A DNA stretch of 64,000 bases, taken from assembly GCA_947488655.1 (NCBI GenBank), contig CANKZZ010000001.1:558001-622000 (forward strand), written 5' to 3'. This DNA comes from an uncultured Psychroserpens sp. (GTDB lineage Bacteria; Bacteroidota; Bacteroidia; Flavobacteriales; Flavobacteriaceae). The notes under the pieces are model-generated. The model was not told the origin of the DNA. It saw only the letters and a list, made by a program, of their open reading frames with translations, and did not search any database. Numbering within the stretch: position 1 is the first letter of the stretch; every line of letters begins with the position of its first letter. Of the stretch, positions 38,285-47,088 are shown in pieces. The position numbers and the translations under genes are program-made.

Positions 38285-41200
38285 CTATAGCGTAGATTCC
38301 AAATTTGAATGAGATTCTATACTAACCTTATCCTCTTTCTTAAATTTTGTTCTAATCCACATTTTGAGTCGCATTGCTAGATAAAATAATACAGGCACGA
38401 CTATTAAGGTTAAAAATGTTGCAATAAACAAACCATAGATAACTGTCCAAGCTAAAGGTCCCCAAAATATCACGTTATCTCCACCCATATAAATATTAGC
38501 ATCAAATTCATTAAACAGAGAAAAGAAATTGATGTTTAATCCAATGGCTAATGGAATTAAGCCTAAAATTGTAGTTATCGCTGTTAATAACACAGGACGT
38601 AAACGTGCTTTACCAGCTTTAATAATTTGGCCTAATAATTCATCTTTAGGAAGATACTCGTTGTCTTCTAAATCAAGTTCATTTTTCTTTCTATCAATTA
38701 GTAATTGCGCATAATCAAGCAGTACTACACCATTGTTAACAACGATTCCTGCTAATGAAATAATACCCATCATTGTCATTAAAATAACAAAAGAAGAACC
38801 TGTAATAACTATGCCACCAAATACACCAATTAAACTTAGAAATATCGCGATCATAATAATAGTTGGTTTAGAAATACTATTAAACTGAAATATTAAAATG
38901 AAGAAAATCAAAGCAAGTCCAGTAAAAAAAGCACCCATTAAAAACGCCATTTCTTTATTTTGCTCTTCTATCTGCCCAGTATAATCAATCTTCACATTTG
39001 CTGGGAGATCATCAAAATTTTTCATTTCGTTTTTAATCTGTTCTACAACAGCACCAGCATCTACATAACCTGGAGCTAAATTGGAATAGACAGTAACTAC
39101 TCTTTTTGTGTCTCTATGTTTAATTGCACTAAAACCTGAGTTATTTTTTTGTGTCGCAACCGTAGATACAGGTACCTCTTTAATTTGACCAGAAGCCATA
39201 TCTCTAAAAATAATTTTCTGATTAAAAAGTGCATTTGTATTATACCTCAAATCTTCATTAAATCTCACATAAATATCAAAATCGTCTCCATCTTCTTTAT
39301 AAATACCTGCTTTAGCACCAAATAATGAATTACGTAATTGTTGACCTACTTGACCTGTGCTAACACCCAACTCTCCTGCTTTTTGGCGATCAACAACAAC
39401 TTGCATTCCTGGCTTATCTTTATTAACATCTATTTTAAGCTCATCAATTGCAGCAATGTTTTTAGAGTTAATATACTCGCGCATACGCTCTGCAACATTA
39501 ATTAAAGTGTCATAATCTGTTCCTTCAATTTCTATATTTACAGGTGCACCAGCAGGTGGTCCATTTGCATCCTTTTCAACAGAAATTAAAACCCCAGGAT
39601 AAATACCAGTTAAGGCTTCCTGTACCTTTTGGCGTAACACCTCACTGTCCTTACCATTTCGGTATTTATACTCACGCATTGAGGCTGTAATTTTTCCTTT
39701 ATGAGGCATCTCTGCTGCAGATCCACCATCTGTTTGTGGATTTCCTGCGCCTTCTCCAACCTGTGAAACTGCACTTTCTACTAAGAAATTTTGACCATCT
39801 TTAATATATTCTGGATCATTTAAAATGCTATAAACTTTAGTTTCAATTTCACTTGTAATTTCATTGGTTTTTTTAATATCTGTACCTTCTGGATACTCGA
39901 TATAAACAATTATTTGGTTGGGCTTATTATCTGGAAAAAACTCAATTTTAGTTCGTTGACTTGCAACTGACGCTCCAAAGCTACCAATGGCAGCAAAGAA
40001 AAGTATGATAGCTCCAATTGTGATAATTTGAGGAAACCAGCCTTTTAATGAGCGTTTTAAAACACTTTCATAAAAGTTTTCTAGACTTACCAAAGTTTTA
40101 TTTTGAAATCTATTTGCAGCTTTTCTAAGAATTAATCTATAAACCCAAAGCATAATAGCTGTAAAAATCATTACTGTACCAAGACCACGATAATCTCCAC
40201 CAACCAATAAAATTATAAGACCTATACCTCCAATAATGGCAGAAATAGTTATAATTTGTTTCAATGGCATGTCTTTATCTTCTGTAGTCATAAACTGTGA
40301 TACTAATACAGAGTTAAAAAATATTGCCACAACGAGAGATGACCCTAATACAACCGATAATGTTATTGGAAAATACACCATAAATTGTCCCATAACTCCT
40401 GGCCATAAACCTAATGGAATAAATGCAGCAACTGTAGTTGCAGTAGATATTATAATAGGAAAAGCAATCTCTCCAATTCCCTTTTTGGCAGCTTCTACTC
40501 GAGACATGCCCTCATCTTCCATTAAACGATATACGTTTTCAACTACAACAATACCATTATCTACTAGCATACCAAGACCCATGATTAATCCAAAGAGAAT
40601 CATAGTATTCATTGTGTAACCTAAGGCACTTAGTATCATTAATGACATAAACATTGACATTGGGATTGCAAACCCAACAAACAGAGCGTTTTTAAATCCT
40701 AAAAAGAACATTAAAACAGTTACAACGAGAATAATTCCGAAGATAATATTGTTAACTAAATCGTCTACTTGACCAATGGTTTTAGAGGACTGATCATTGG
40801 TAATTGTTAATCTTAAATTTGTTGGAAAAACATTAGCCTTAGCCTCTTTTACAATGGCTTCAATTTTTTCGGCAGCAGCAACCATATTTTTACCTGCACG
40901 CTTTTTAACGTCTAACATTACAACGGTTTCAGCAGTTTCTTCAGCTTGATTAAATTCTCTGGCGTATGTTGTTTTGTCTTTAGGTTTAAAAGTTATTGAA
41001 GCAATGTCTTTTAAGTAAATAGAATTATTGTTTTCAGATTTTACTACAAAATTTTGTAAGTCTTGTGGGTCGTCTATTTCTCCAATTATACGTATGGTAC
41101 GACGTTGACCACTGGTTATAAAATTACCTGCAGACATAGTCATGTTACCATTACCAATGGCATTTGTAATATCCTGAAAGTTAACTTTTGAGGCCATCAT

Positions 41201-41833
41201 TTTATAGACATCAACTGCTACTTCTACCTCTCTCTCTTGAGCGCCACGAATATCTACTTTCTTAATTTCGGGAAGATCTTCAATTTCATCTTCTAAATAC
41301 TCACCAAACTCTTTAAGTTTTTCTACTGGATAATTTCCTGCAATATTTATGTTGAGAATTGGTATCTCTTCAGACATACTCAACTCAAATACATTAGGCT
41401 CAACTTTTGCACCATTAAACGTTGGCCAGTCTTCGCCAGAGGTTTCGCTATCAATTTCATCTTTGACCTTTTGCTTAGCAGCTTCTACTGTTAGAGATTC
41501 ATCAAACTCAACAATTATCATAGAGTAATCTTCTTGTGATGTTGATGTAATCTCAACCACATTACTCACATTTTTAAGTTGATCTTCTAAAGGATCTGTA
41601 ATGAGCTTTTCTATATCTTCTGCAGTGTTTCCTGGAAATAGTGAGCTAATGTAAATTTTAGTTTCTTTAATTTCTGGAAAACTTTCTCTAGGCATACTAA
41701 AGTAGGCAGATCCTCCAAGAAATAATATTAATAAAATAGCCACATACATGGTGGTTTTATTATTAATTGCCCAAGACGATAAGCCAAATTCTTTATCGAC
41801 TTTCTTTTTATTTTTTTTCTTTTTACTAGTCAT
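38285..41833 (-). CDS. Efflux RND transporter permease subunit
   Basis: A 1182-aa inner-membrane proton-driven pump of the AcrB/HAE1 type, somewhat longer than AcrB. It has an N-terminal TM helix (about 25-45), porter domains, TM clusters (about 350-560 and 960-1160) and the GLGMLVDNGIVVVENVYR segment with the proton-relay Asp. Related permeases with this adaptor type export hydrophobic drugs, bile-salt-like compounds or metals; specificity is unknown. It is last gene of the tetR-tolC-adaptor-pump operon, 5 nt after the adaptor gene. Confidence 0.94.
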   Translation of the reverse strand: MTSKKKKNKKKVDKEFGLSSWAINNKTTMYVAILLILFLGGSAYFSMPRESFPEIKETKIYISSLFPGNTAEDIEKLITDPLEDQLKNVSNVVEITSTSQEDYSMIIVEFDESLTVEAAKQKVKDEIDSETSGEDWPTFNGAKVEPNVFELSMSEEIPILNINIAGNYPVEKLKEFGEYLEDEIEDLPEIKKVDIRGAQEREVEVAVDVYKMMASKVNFQDITNAIGNGNMTMSAGNFITSGQRRTIRIIGEIDDPQDLQNFVVKSENNNSIYLKDIASITFKPKDKTTYAREFNQAEETAETVVMLDVKKRAGKNMVAAAEKIEAIVKEAKANVFPTNLRLTITNDQSSKTIGQVDDLVNNIIFGIILVVTVLMFFLGFKNALFVGFAIPMSMFMSLMILSALGYTMNTMILFGLIMGLGMLVDNGIVVVENVYRLMEDEGMSRVEAAKKGIGEIAFPIIISTATTVAAFIPLGLWPGVMGQFMVYFPITLSVVLGSSLVVAIFFNSVLVSQFMTTEDKDMPLKQIITISAIIGGIGLIILLVGGDYRGLGTVMIFTAIMLWVYRLILRKAANRFQNKTLVSLENFYESVLKRSLKGWFPQIITIGAIILFFAAIGSFGASVASQRTKIEFFPDNKPNQIIVYIEYPEGTDIKKTNEITSEIETKVYSILNDPEYIKDGQNFLVESAVSQVGEGAGNPQTDGGSAAEMPHKGKITASMREYKYRNGKDSEVLRQKVQEALTGIYPGVLISVEKDANGPPAGAPVNIEIEGTDYDTLINVAERMREYINSKNIAAIDELKIDVNKDKPGMQVVVDRQKAGELGVSTGQVGQQLRNSLFGAKAGIYKEDGDDFDIYVRFNEDLRYNTNALFNQKIIFRDMASGQIKEVPVSTVATQKNNSGFSAIKHRDTKRVVTVYSNLAPGYVDAGAVVEQIKNEMKNFDDLPANVKIDYTGQIEEQNKEMAFLMGAFFTGLALIFFILIFQFNSISKPTIIMIAIFLSLIGVFGGIVITGSSFVILMTMMGIISLAGIVVNNGVVLLDYAQLLIDRKKNELDLEDNEYLPKDELLGQIIKAGKARLRPVLLTAITTILGLIPLAIGLNINFFSLFNEFDANIYMGGDNVIFWGPLAWTVIYGLFIATFLTLIVVPVLFYLAMRLKMWIRTKFKKEDKVSIESHSNLESTL

Positions 41834-41838
41834 TAGTC

Positions 41839-43008
41839 TTAGTTTTGAGATATTATTTTGACTACTTGTCCGTCTTTAACGCTACGTGCACCTTCATCTA
41901 TGATTTCATCATTGTTTTGAAGACCTTCCAAAACTTCAATAACATCTCCTTGTGTCTTTCCTGTTTTTATTATAACCTGTTTAGCAGTGGCTTTTTCTCC
42001 AGTTTTATCAACTAAAACATAGATGTATTGTTCGCCATCGGCATTTTCTGAAATAATACTCTGCGGAATTAATATGGCATTTTCACTAGTATAATCGTTA
42101 ATTTTTAAGCGTGCTGTAAGATTAGGCTTTATTGTTTTATCCTTATTAGGAACAGCAACTTCTACTTTAAAAGTACGATTGGCGGGATTAATAAAGTTAC
42201 CTGTTTGTCTAATTTTAGCATCTAGTTGCTTGCCAAGTACAGGGAAATCTACTTCGACATCTTTACCATTGCTAATGCTTGATATGTAACTTTCTGGCAC
42301 ATCTGTTTCAATATACATATCATCAAGGTTTACAATTCTTATTAATTGTGTTTGACCTGGAGCAACAACACTACCTTGGTCTGTAATTACATCATCTATA
42401 GTCCCAGAAAATGGTGCTCTAACACTAGTTTTAGCTACTTGTTGATTGAGTTGATTTACTCCTTTTTGAGCAGCTTCATATTGAGATTTAGCTTGTAAAA
42501 AAGTAATTTCGCTACCAATTTTTTGATCCCAAAGTCGTTTTTGACGTTCAAAAGTGGTCTTAGCTAAATCTGCCTGAATTTGTAATTGAGCAACCTGTTG
42601 GCTTAATCCTCCATCATCTATCTTAGCTAATAATTGTCCTTTTGTAACCTTGTCTCCTTCTTTTACATAAACACGTTGTAAGATGCCTCCCATCTCTGGT
42701 GTAATTACCAAATTTTGTTTGGTTTCTACACTACCTTGAAGTTCTAAAAAATGCTTAAATTCTTTCTCTTTTGCTGTAAACGTTGTGATTAAAGGTATGT
42801 TACGATCTGGATTAATGTTTTTAAGCTCATCATCTAATAGCTTTATTTTATTCGCAATTTCTTGTTGCTGAGTAACTAAAGCATCTTTTTTAGTTTGAAT
42901 TGCAATAGCATCATTAGAAGCTATGATGTCTTCTACAGTTTGCTCTTTGTTGCCAGAACAAGATGCGATAAGAAGTGATAGGATGAATAATTTATATATA
43001 TGTTTCAT
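41839..43008 (-). CDS. Efflux RND transporter periplasmic adaptor subunit
   Basis: A 389-aa membrane-fusion protein linking the RND pump to the TolC channel. The N-terminus is a lipoprotein signal ending IASC (Cys17). It is followed by a coiled-coil region, a lipoyl/barrel-sandwich domain (GILQRVYVKEGDKVTKGQLLAKIDD, about 109-133, and VRAPFSGTIDDVITDQGSVV), a beta-barrel and a C-terminal membrane-proximal domain. It lies between tolC (12 nt) and the pump gene (5 nt), so it is co-transcribed. Confidence 0.94.
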   Translation of the reverse strand: MKHIYKLFILSLLIASCSGNKEQTVEDIIASNDAIAIQTKKDALVTQQQEIANKIKLLDDELKNINPDRNIPLITTFTAKEKEFKHFLELQGSVETKQNLVITPEMGGILQRVYVKEGDKVTKGQLLAKIDDGGLSQQVAQLQIQADLAKTTFERQKRLWDQKIGSEITFLQAKSQYEAAQKGVNQLNQQVAKTSVRAPFSGTIDDVITDQGSVVAPGQTQLIRIVNLDDMYIETDVPESYISSISNGKDVEVDFPVLGKQLDAKIRQTGNFINPANRTFKVEVAVPNKDKTIKPNLTARLKINDYTSENAILIPQSIISENADGEQYIYVLVDKTGEKATAKQVIIKTGKTQGDVIEVLEGLQNNDEIIDEGARSVKDGQVVKIISQN

Positions 43009-43020
43009 TAGTAATTAAAT

Positions 43021-44343
43021 TTAATTGTTGATTGGTGAGTTTAATACGGTTTCTAAATGAGCTTTAGAATTGATGACATCTAGCATAGATTGTAATAATT
43101 CTTGTTGCGCTGTATATAATTGGGTTTGTGCTTGTCTAAGCTCAAAACTAGAGGCAATACCTTCAAAAAATTTGGTTTGATTTTTATTTTCAATACGCTC
43201 GGCTAGCGCTAAATTTTTTCGTTTATTATCGTAATCTTCTATGGCAAATTTAAAGTCGCTTTTTGCTGAAGCTATTTGAAGTTTTAATTGTTGTTCGGTT
43301 TCTTTTAAATCATTTTCAGCTTTTTCTAAGTTTATTTTAGCTCGTTGAGTTCTTGCAGTTTTTAAACCTGAACCAAAAATTGGTATACTCATATTAACTC
43401 CAAAAGCTGCAGTACCAACCCAAGGTTGAGAGCTACTTAAAAATCTAAATTTGTCATTATTGCCAATGTACGAAGCTGTTACAAAACCATTAATTGTTGG
43501 TAATGCTTTACTTTGTTCTAGTTTAACTAATAATTCTTTTGAAACTTTATTGTTATTAGCAATTTTATAGTCTATCGTGTTTTCTACATTATTATTACTG
43601 TCTAACAAACCCAATTCCATATTCATTATTGCTAATGTCTCTAAAGAATCTGTTAATGTAGTTTCATTATTTAAATCCAAACCTAATGTTATATTGAGCA
43701 TCTGGTAAGCAATGTCTTTAAGACGTTTGGTATTGTTAAGATTACTCTTTACACCAGTTAATGTGATTTGTAATTGCTCAACGCTTTCTTCTTCTTCTAA
43801 ACCATTTTCATAAATCTTAGTAATTTCAAATAGATTTTTTTCTAAAACATCTACATTACGTTCTAGTATTGTAACGCTTTCTTCTGCAAGTAGCACATTT
43901 CCGTAGGCATTAATAACAGATTTACGAATATCTAAATCTGTTTTAATCTTAGCGTTTTCTGATATCTCTAAGAACACTTTAGCAGATTGTAATCCCACTA
44001 AATAAGATCCATCAAAAATTAATTGATTTAGGGTTACAGATGGTGTGATGTTTTGTTTAGCTCCAATATCTACCAAGCCATCTCCATTAAAATCTATACC
44101 TGGAAATTGTTGTTCTATATTGTTTATATAACTAATTTGACCATCTATTTGTGGTAAACCGCTAGCTATGGTTTCCCATTTTTGCTTTTTTGCAGCTTCT
44201 ATGTCTCTCCCTGCATTTTTAGCAACTCTGTTGTTCTCAATTGCAAATTCTATGGCTTCTTGTAAGCTAAGACTTGTTGGTTGGTCTTGTGCAAAGCCAA
44301 GACTAAAGCAAAAAAGTAGTAGTATTAATAAAGTTTGTTTCAT
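43021..44343 (-). CDS. TolC family outer membrane efflux protein
   Basis: A 440-aa outer-membrane channel of the RND complex. It has a signal peptide (about 1-18, ending LGFAQ). Two OEP repeats of long alpha-helical coiled coil follow (SLQEAIEFAIENNRVAKNAGRDIEAAKKQ; LKETEQQLKLQIASAKSDFKFAIEDY), with short beta-strand segments for the barrel. The gene follows the tetR gene after 2 nt, consistent with one operon controlled by that repressor. Confidence 0.93.
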   Translation of the reverse strand: MKQTLLILLLFCFSLGFAQDQPTSLSLQEAIEFAIENNRVAKNAGRDIEAAKKQKWETIASGLPQIDGQISYINNIEQQFPGIDFNGDGLVDIGAKQNITPSVTLNQLIFDGSYLVGLQSAKVFLEISENAKIKTDLDIRKSVINAYGNVLLAEESVTILERNVDVLEKNLFEITKIYENGLEEEESVEQLQITLTGVKSNLNNTKRLKDIAYQMLNITLGLDLNNETTLTDSLETLAIMNMELGLLDSNNNVENTIDYKIANNNKVSKELLVKLEQSKALPTINGFVTASYIGNNDKFRFLSSSQPWVGTAAFGVNMSIPIFGSGLKTARTQRAKINLEKAENDLKETEQQLKLQIASAKSDFKFAIEDYDNKRKNLALAERIENKNQTKFFEGIASSFELRQAQTQLYTAQQELLQSMLDVINSKAHLETVLNSPINN

Positions 44344-44345
44344 TA

Positions 44346-44948
44346 TTATGATTGGTTTTTAATAAAGTTGTTGAGTATGGTCATTCCTTTGTTAGATACT
44401 ATGGCGCGTAAATGATATTCTAGATAGCTTTCCATTAGATATTCCATTTGATATTTTTCTGGCGGAAAAAACATGACTTCTTTAATACCTGTCATACCAG
44501 TAAAATACATTCTAGAAATAAAATCTACATCTATAGAGCTTCTAAAGACACCAGTATCTACACCTTGTTGTAAGCTGTCTTTAACAGATTGGTGCATTTT
44601 TTCAAATTGTTTAAATTTTAAAACACTGTGTATTTGTGGGTAGTATTTTTGTAATTGATATTGAGGAGATGATTTTTCGTTTTTTAAATGTTTCATAACA
44701 AACATTTTAATTGCATATAACTCTTCTATAGGGTTTGCAGAGTTGTCACAAATAGAATCTATACCGTCACAAATGGTGTCAAATAGATTAAAGGTAACCG
44801 CTTCTACCAATTTTGTTTTATTTGGAAAATGAACATAAATGGTTTTTTTAGAGATTCCCATTTCATTTGCAATATCATCCATAGTAACGCTCTTGAAACC
44901 AATATTCAAAAACAATTCTGTTGATTTATGTATAATCTTTTCTCTCAT
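44346..44948 (-). CDS. TetR/AcrR family transcriptional regulator
   Basis: A 200-aa regulator. The N-terminal helix-turn-helix (about 1-50) contains GFKSVTMDDIANEMGISKKTIYVHFPNKTKLVEAV, the classic TetR DNA-binding motif. The C-terminal helical ligand domain is divergent. It is first gene of the efflux operon, so it presumably represses its own operon until a pump substrate binds. The upstream DNA has a consensus promoter with an 8-bp dyad spanning its -33 element and a 12-bp palindrome in the leader, both plausible operators. Confidence 0.93.
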   Translation of the reverse strand: MREKIIHKSTELFLNIGFKSVTMDDIANEMGISKKTIYVHFPNKTKLVEAVTFNLFDTICDGIDSICDNSANPIEELYAIKMFVMKHLKNEKSSPQYQLQKYYPQIHSVLKFKQFEKMHQSVKDSLQQGVDTGVFRSSIDVDFISRMYFTGMTGIKEVMFFPPEKYQMEYLMESYLEYHLRAIVSNKGMTILNNFIKNQS

Positions 44949-44958
44949 ATGTTACATA

Positions 44959-44970
44959 CCACAATTGTGG
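44959..44970. promoter_or_regulatory. 12-bp palindrome in the tetR leader
   Basis: CCACAATTGTGG is perfectly self-complementary. It lies 10 bp upstream of the tetR start and about 20 bp downstream of the predicted transcription start. It is a possible secondary operator. Confidence 0.45.
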
Positions 44971-44992
44971 AATAGCTTATTTATTTAAGGCG

Positions 44993-45023
44993 CAAAAGTA
45001 CAACAGGAAACTTTAAAAACAAA
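44993..45023 (-). promoter_or_regulatory. Consensus promoter of the tetR-RND efflux operon
   Basis: Minus strand: TTTG (45020-45023), exactly 19 nt, TACTTTTG (44993-45000), a full match to the Bacteroidetes TTTG-N19-TAnnTTTG consensus. Confidence 0.8.
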
Positions 45024-45034
45024 AATAGTTTCCT
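45005..45034. promoter_or_regulatory. Candidate TetR operator
   Basis: AGGAAACT-N14-AGTTTCCT: perfect 8-bp inverted arms centred at 45019.5, spanning the -33 element of the efflux promoter. A bound dimer would block RNA polymerase. Confidence 0.6.
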
Positions 45035-45094
45035 AAGTTTTAATGTTTTTTTAACATTGCGTTAAAGTGTTGCGGTAGGTTTATTCATTTACAT

Positions 45095-45102
45095 TATTTT
45101 TG
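45095..45102 (+). promoter_or_regulatory. Promoter -7 element abutting the polyprenyl synthetase start
   Basis: TATTTTTG matches TAnnTTTG; only four bases (CACT) separate it from the ATG at 45107, so the transcript would be leaderless or nearly so. Confidence 0.5.
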
Positions 45103-45106
45103 CACT

Positions 45107-46081
45107 ATGCAAGACATTTCATCTTATCAAGACGCATTTATAGATTATTTAAATGCTTACGTAGAGCCTAAAGAGCCTAAAAATCTTTATGAGCCAATTG
45201 ACTATATCTTACAACTTGGAGGTAAGCGATTAAGACCAGTTTTAACGCTTATAACTGCCGAAATTTTTAATTGTGACTACAAAAAAGCATTAGATGCAGC
45301 ACTAAGTGTAGAGGTGTTTCATAATTTTTCATTAGTGCATGATGATATTATGGACGATGCGCCTTTGCGTAGAGGTCAAACTACAGTGCATGAAAAATGG
45401 GATATAAACACTGGTATTTTGTCTGGTGATGCTATGCTAATTATGGCGTATCAATTATTCGAGAATTATGATTCTAAGCAGTTTCTAGAATTAGCAAAGT
45501 TATTTAGTAAAACAGCATTAGAAGTTTGTGAAGGACAGCAATATGATGTTGATTTTGAAACACGAGATGATGTTACAATTGCAGAGTATTTAAAAATGAT
45601 AGAATATAAGACAGCAGTCTTAGTTGGTGCAGCAATGAAAATGGGAGCTATTGTTGCCAATGCGTCTCAAGATTGTCAGGATTCTATTTATAACTTCGGA
45701 AAACATCTAGGTATAGCTTTTCAATTACAAGACGACTATTTAGATGCATTTGGTGACCCAAAAACATTTGGTAAGCAGGTAGGAGGAGATATAATAGAAA
45801 ATAAAAAAACCTATCTATATTTAAAAGCGGTAGAGTTTTCTAATGATGATGATAAACTGCAATTAGAACATTTGTATGGTGTAAATCCATCAGATCCTAG
45901 CGATAAAATAGAAACGGTTAAACAATTATTTATATCAAGTGGTTCAGCAGAGGCAACAAAGCAAGAAATTGAGAATTATACTAATAAAGCTTTTTCGGTT
46001 TTAGATTCTCTAAAAATTTCTGAAGAAAATAAAGAAGCACTTAAAGCTTTTGGTAATAATTTAATGAATAGGAATACTTAA
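45107..46081 (+). CDS. Polyprenyl synthetase family protein (trans-isoprenyl diphosphate synthase)
   Basis: A 324-aa enzyme that condenses isopentenyl diphosphate with allylic diphosphates. The first Asp-rich motif is DDIMDDAPLRRG (about 78-89), and the second is QLQDDYLDAFGDP (about 203-215). The GGKRLRP substrate-binding block is near residue 38. Product length (C15, C20 or longer for quinones) depends on residues before the first motif and cannot be settled here. It overlaps the next gene by one base. Confidence 0.92.
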   Translation: MQDISSYQDAFIDYLNAYVEPKEPKNLYEPIDYILQLGGKRLRPVLTLITAEIFNCDYKKALDAALSVEVFHNFSLVHDDIMDDAPLRRGQTTVHEKWDINTGILSGDAMLIMAYQLFENYDSKQFLELAKLFSKTALEVCEGQQYDVDFETRDDVTIAEYLKMIEYKTAVLVGAAMKMGAIVANASQDCQDSIYNFGKHLGIAFQLQDDYLDAFGDPKTFGKQVGGDIIENKKTYLYLKAVEFSNDDDKLQLEHLYGVNPSDPSDKIETVKQLFISSGSAEATKQEIENYTNKAFSVLDSLKISEENKEALKAFGNNLMNRNT

Positions 46082-46431
46082 TGCAATTACCAGCAAATTT
46101 TGATGACTTAATCTCAAATGTCACAGATTTAAACCTTTATTCTAAACTTGTTAAACAAATTAATAAAGATTTTTTATTAGCTAATATAGATTTAGACTTT
46201 GATGAAGCCATTTTGCCTTCTAGTTTAAAATTTATGCTGCATGAGATTGTATATAAACTCATACAAGAAAAATTTGTGGAGTATTTAAACCTACTTTATA
46301 TAGTTGACGTTTCCGAAGAAAAAGTAAAACAATTAGATGGGAGTGATACCCTAAAGTTGTCTGAGCAGGTCACCTTCTTAATTTTATTACGTGAGTGGCA
46401 AAAGGTTTGGTACAAAAATGCTTATTCTTAA
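46081..46431 (+). CDS. Hypothetical protein downstream of polyprenyl synthetase
   Basis: A 116-aa soluble, predominantly helical protein with an acidic character (DLDFDEAILPSSLKFMLHEIVYKLI) and no signal peptide or recognised domain. The A of its ATG is the last base of the polyprenyl synthetase TAA stop, so the two are almost certainly translationally coupled. The fixed coupling suggests a related or accessory role, but nothing in the sequence shows an activity. It contains one copy of the TTCCGAAG octamer. Confidence 0.7.
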   Translation: MQLPANFDDLISNVTDLNLYSKLVKQINKDFLLANIDLDFDEAILPSSLKFMLHEIVYKLIQEKFVEYLNLLYIVDVSEEKVKQLDGSDTLKLSEQVTFLILLREWQKVWYKNAYS

Positions 46432-46440
46432 AGTGATCTA

Positions 46441-46974
46441 TTAAAAATATACTCTAAAAAACGGTGCCCAAGGATCTGCATAAATACTTTTTTCTCTATC
46501 ATAAAGCACATCGTATCTTATCCCAATAGCAACATTGTTAACTCTATATCCAGCACCTAAAAATAAAGCTGGGTACCAGTAGTTATCGTCTTCAAAAATA
46601 TTATTGTCAAAATTTCTGCTCACATTAAGTTGTTCAAATTCGCCAGATAATTGTATTTCGTTGATTGGGTTAAATAAACCAATAATGCTCCCACCAACAA
46701 TTGTAGAGTTATATGAGTTTTTTAAGCTATTATAAGTGCCATTAAGGCCTAACCCTAAAGAAAACTGGTCGTTAAAATCGTAAATTGCACTTGGTGCAAG
46801 CGTACCACTAAAAAAACCATCACCAAAACTCAACCCAATTCCGCCTCCATATCTCACATTCTGCCAAAAATCATTTTGTTGGCTAATATCTTGTGCATTT
46901 GATGGAAAAGAAATTGCACAAAGAAGTGTAATAATAATTGAGAAATTGAGATTTATGCGCTTACAAATTTTCAT
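46441..46974 (-). CDS. Small outer-membrane beta-barrel protein
   Basis: A 177-aa exported protein with a hydrophobic N-terminal signal ending PSNAQ (about residue 27). The mature part has alternating amphipathic strands and glycines (VRYGGGIGLSFGDGFFSG, LGLGLNGTYNSL, FLGAGYRVNNVAIGIRYDV) and ends in aromatic FFRVYF, as in small outer-membrane barrels. Flavobacterial homologues beside odhA are often labelled alpha-ketoglutarate decarboxylase, apparently by proximity; nothing enzymatic is visible. It is convergent with the 46081 gene, with only 9 bp between stops. Confidence 0.75.
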   Translation of the reverse strand: MKICKRINLNFSIIITLLCAISFPSNAQDISQQNDFWQNVRYGGGIGLSFGDGFFSGTLAPSAIYDFNDQFSLGLGLNGTYNSLKNSYNSTIVGGSIIGLFNPINEIQLSGEFEQLNVSRNFDNNIFEDDNYWYPALFLGAGYRVNNVAIGIRYDVLYDREKSIYADPWAPFFRVYF

Positions 46975-47042
46975 AATTCTAAATTTGAGTTAAATATGGC
47001 TTATAAATATACCAAAAAGGTATCTATTTTTAGTAATTGTTG

Positions 47043-47050
47043 TATTTTTG
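47043..47050 (+). promoter_or_regulatory. Promoter -7 element of odhA
   Basis: TATTTTTG matches TAnnTTTG and lies 38 nt before ATG 47089. The putative TTG start at 47059 would then be at the very 5' end of the mRNA, which favours the ATG. Confidence 0.5.
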
Positions 47051-47088
47051 ATTAAATTTTGTTGAAGCGAAAACGACAGCACCCATTT

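Noticed and set aside
38285-44948. RND efflux operon as a novel system
   Set aside because: tetR-tolC-adaptor-pump is a common flavobacterial arrangement with intact standard domains; only the operator layout merits a note.
47059-47088. TTG start of sucA given in the ORF track
   Set aside because: It lies only nine bases after a TAnnTTTG -7 element, and the ATG at 47089 gives the conserved N-terminus.
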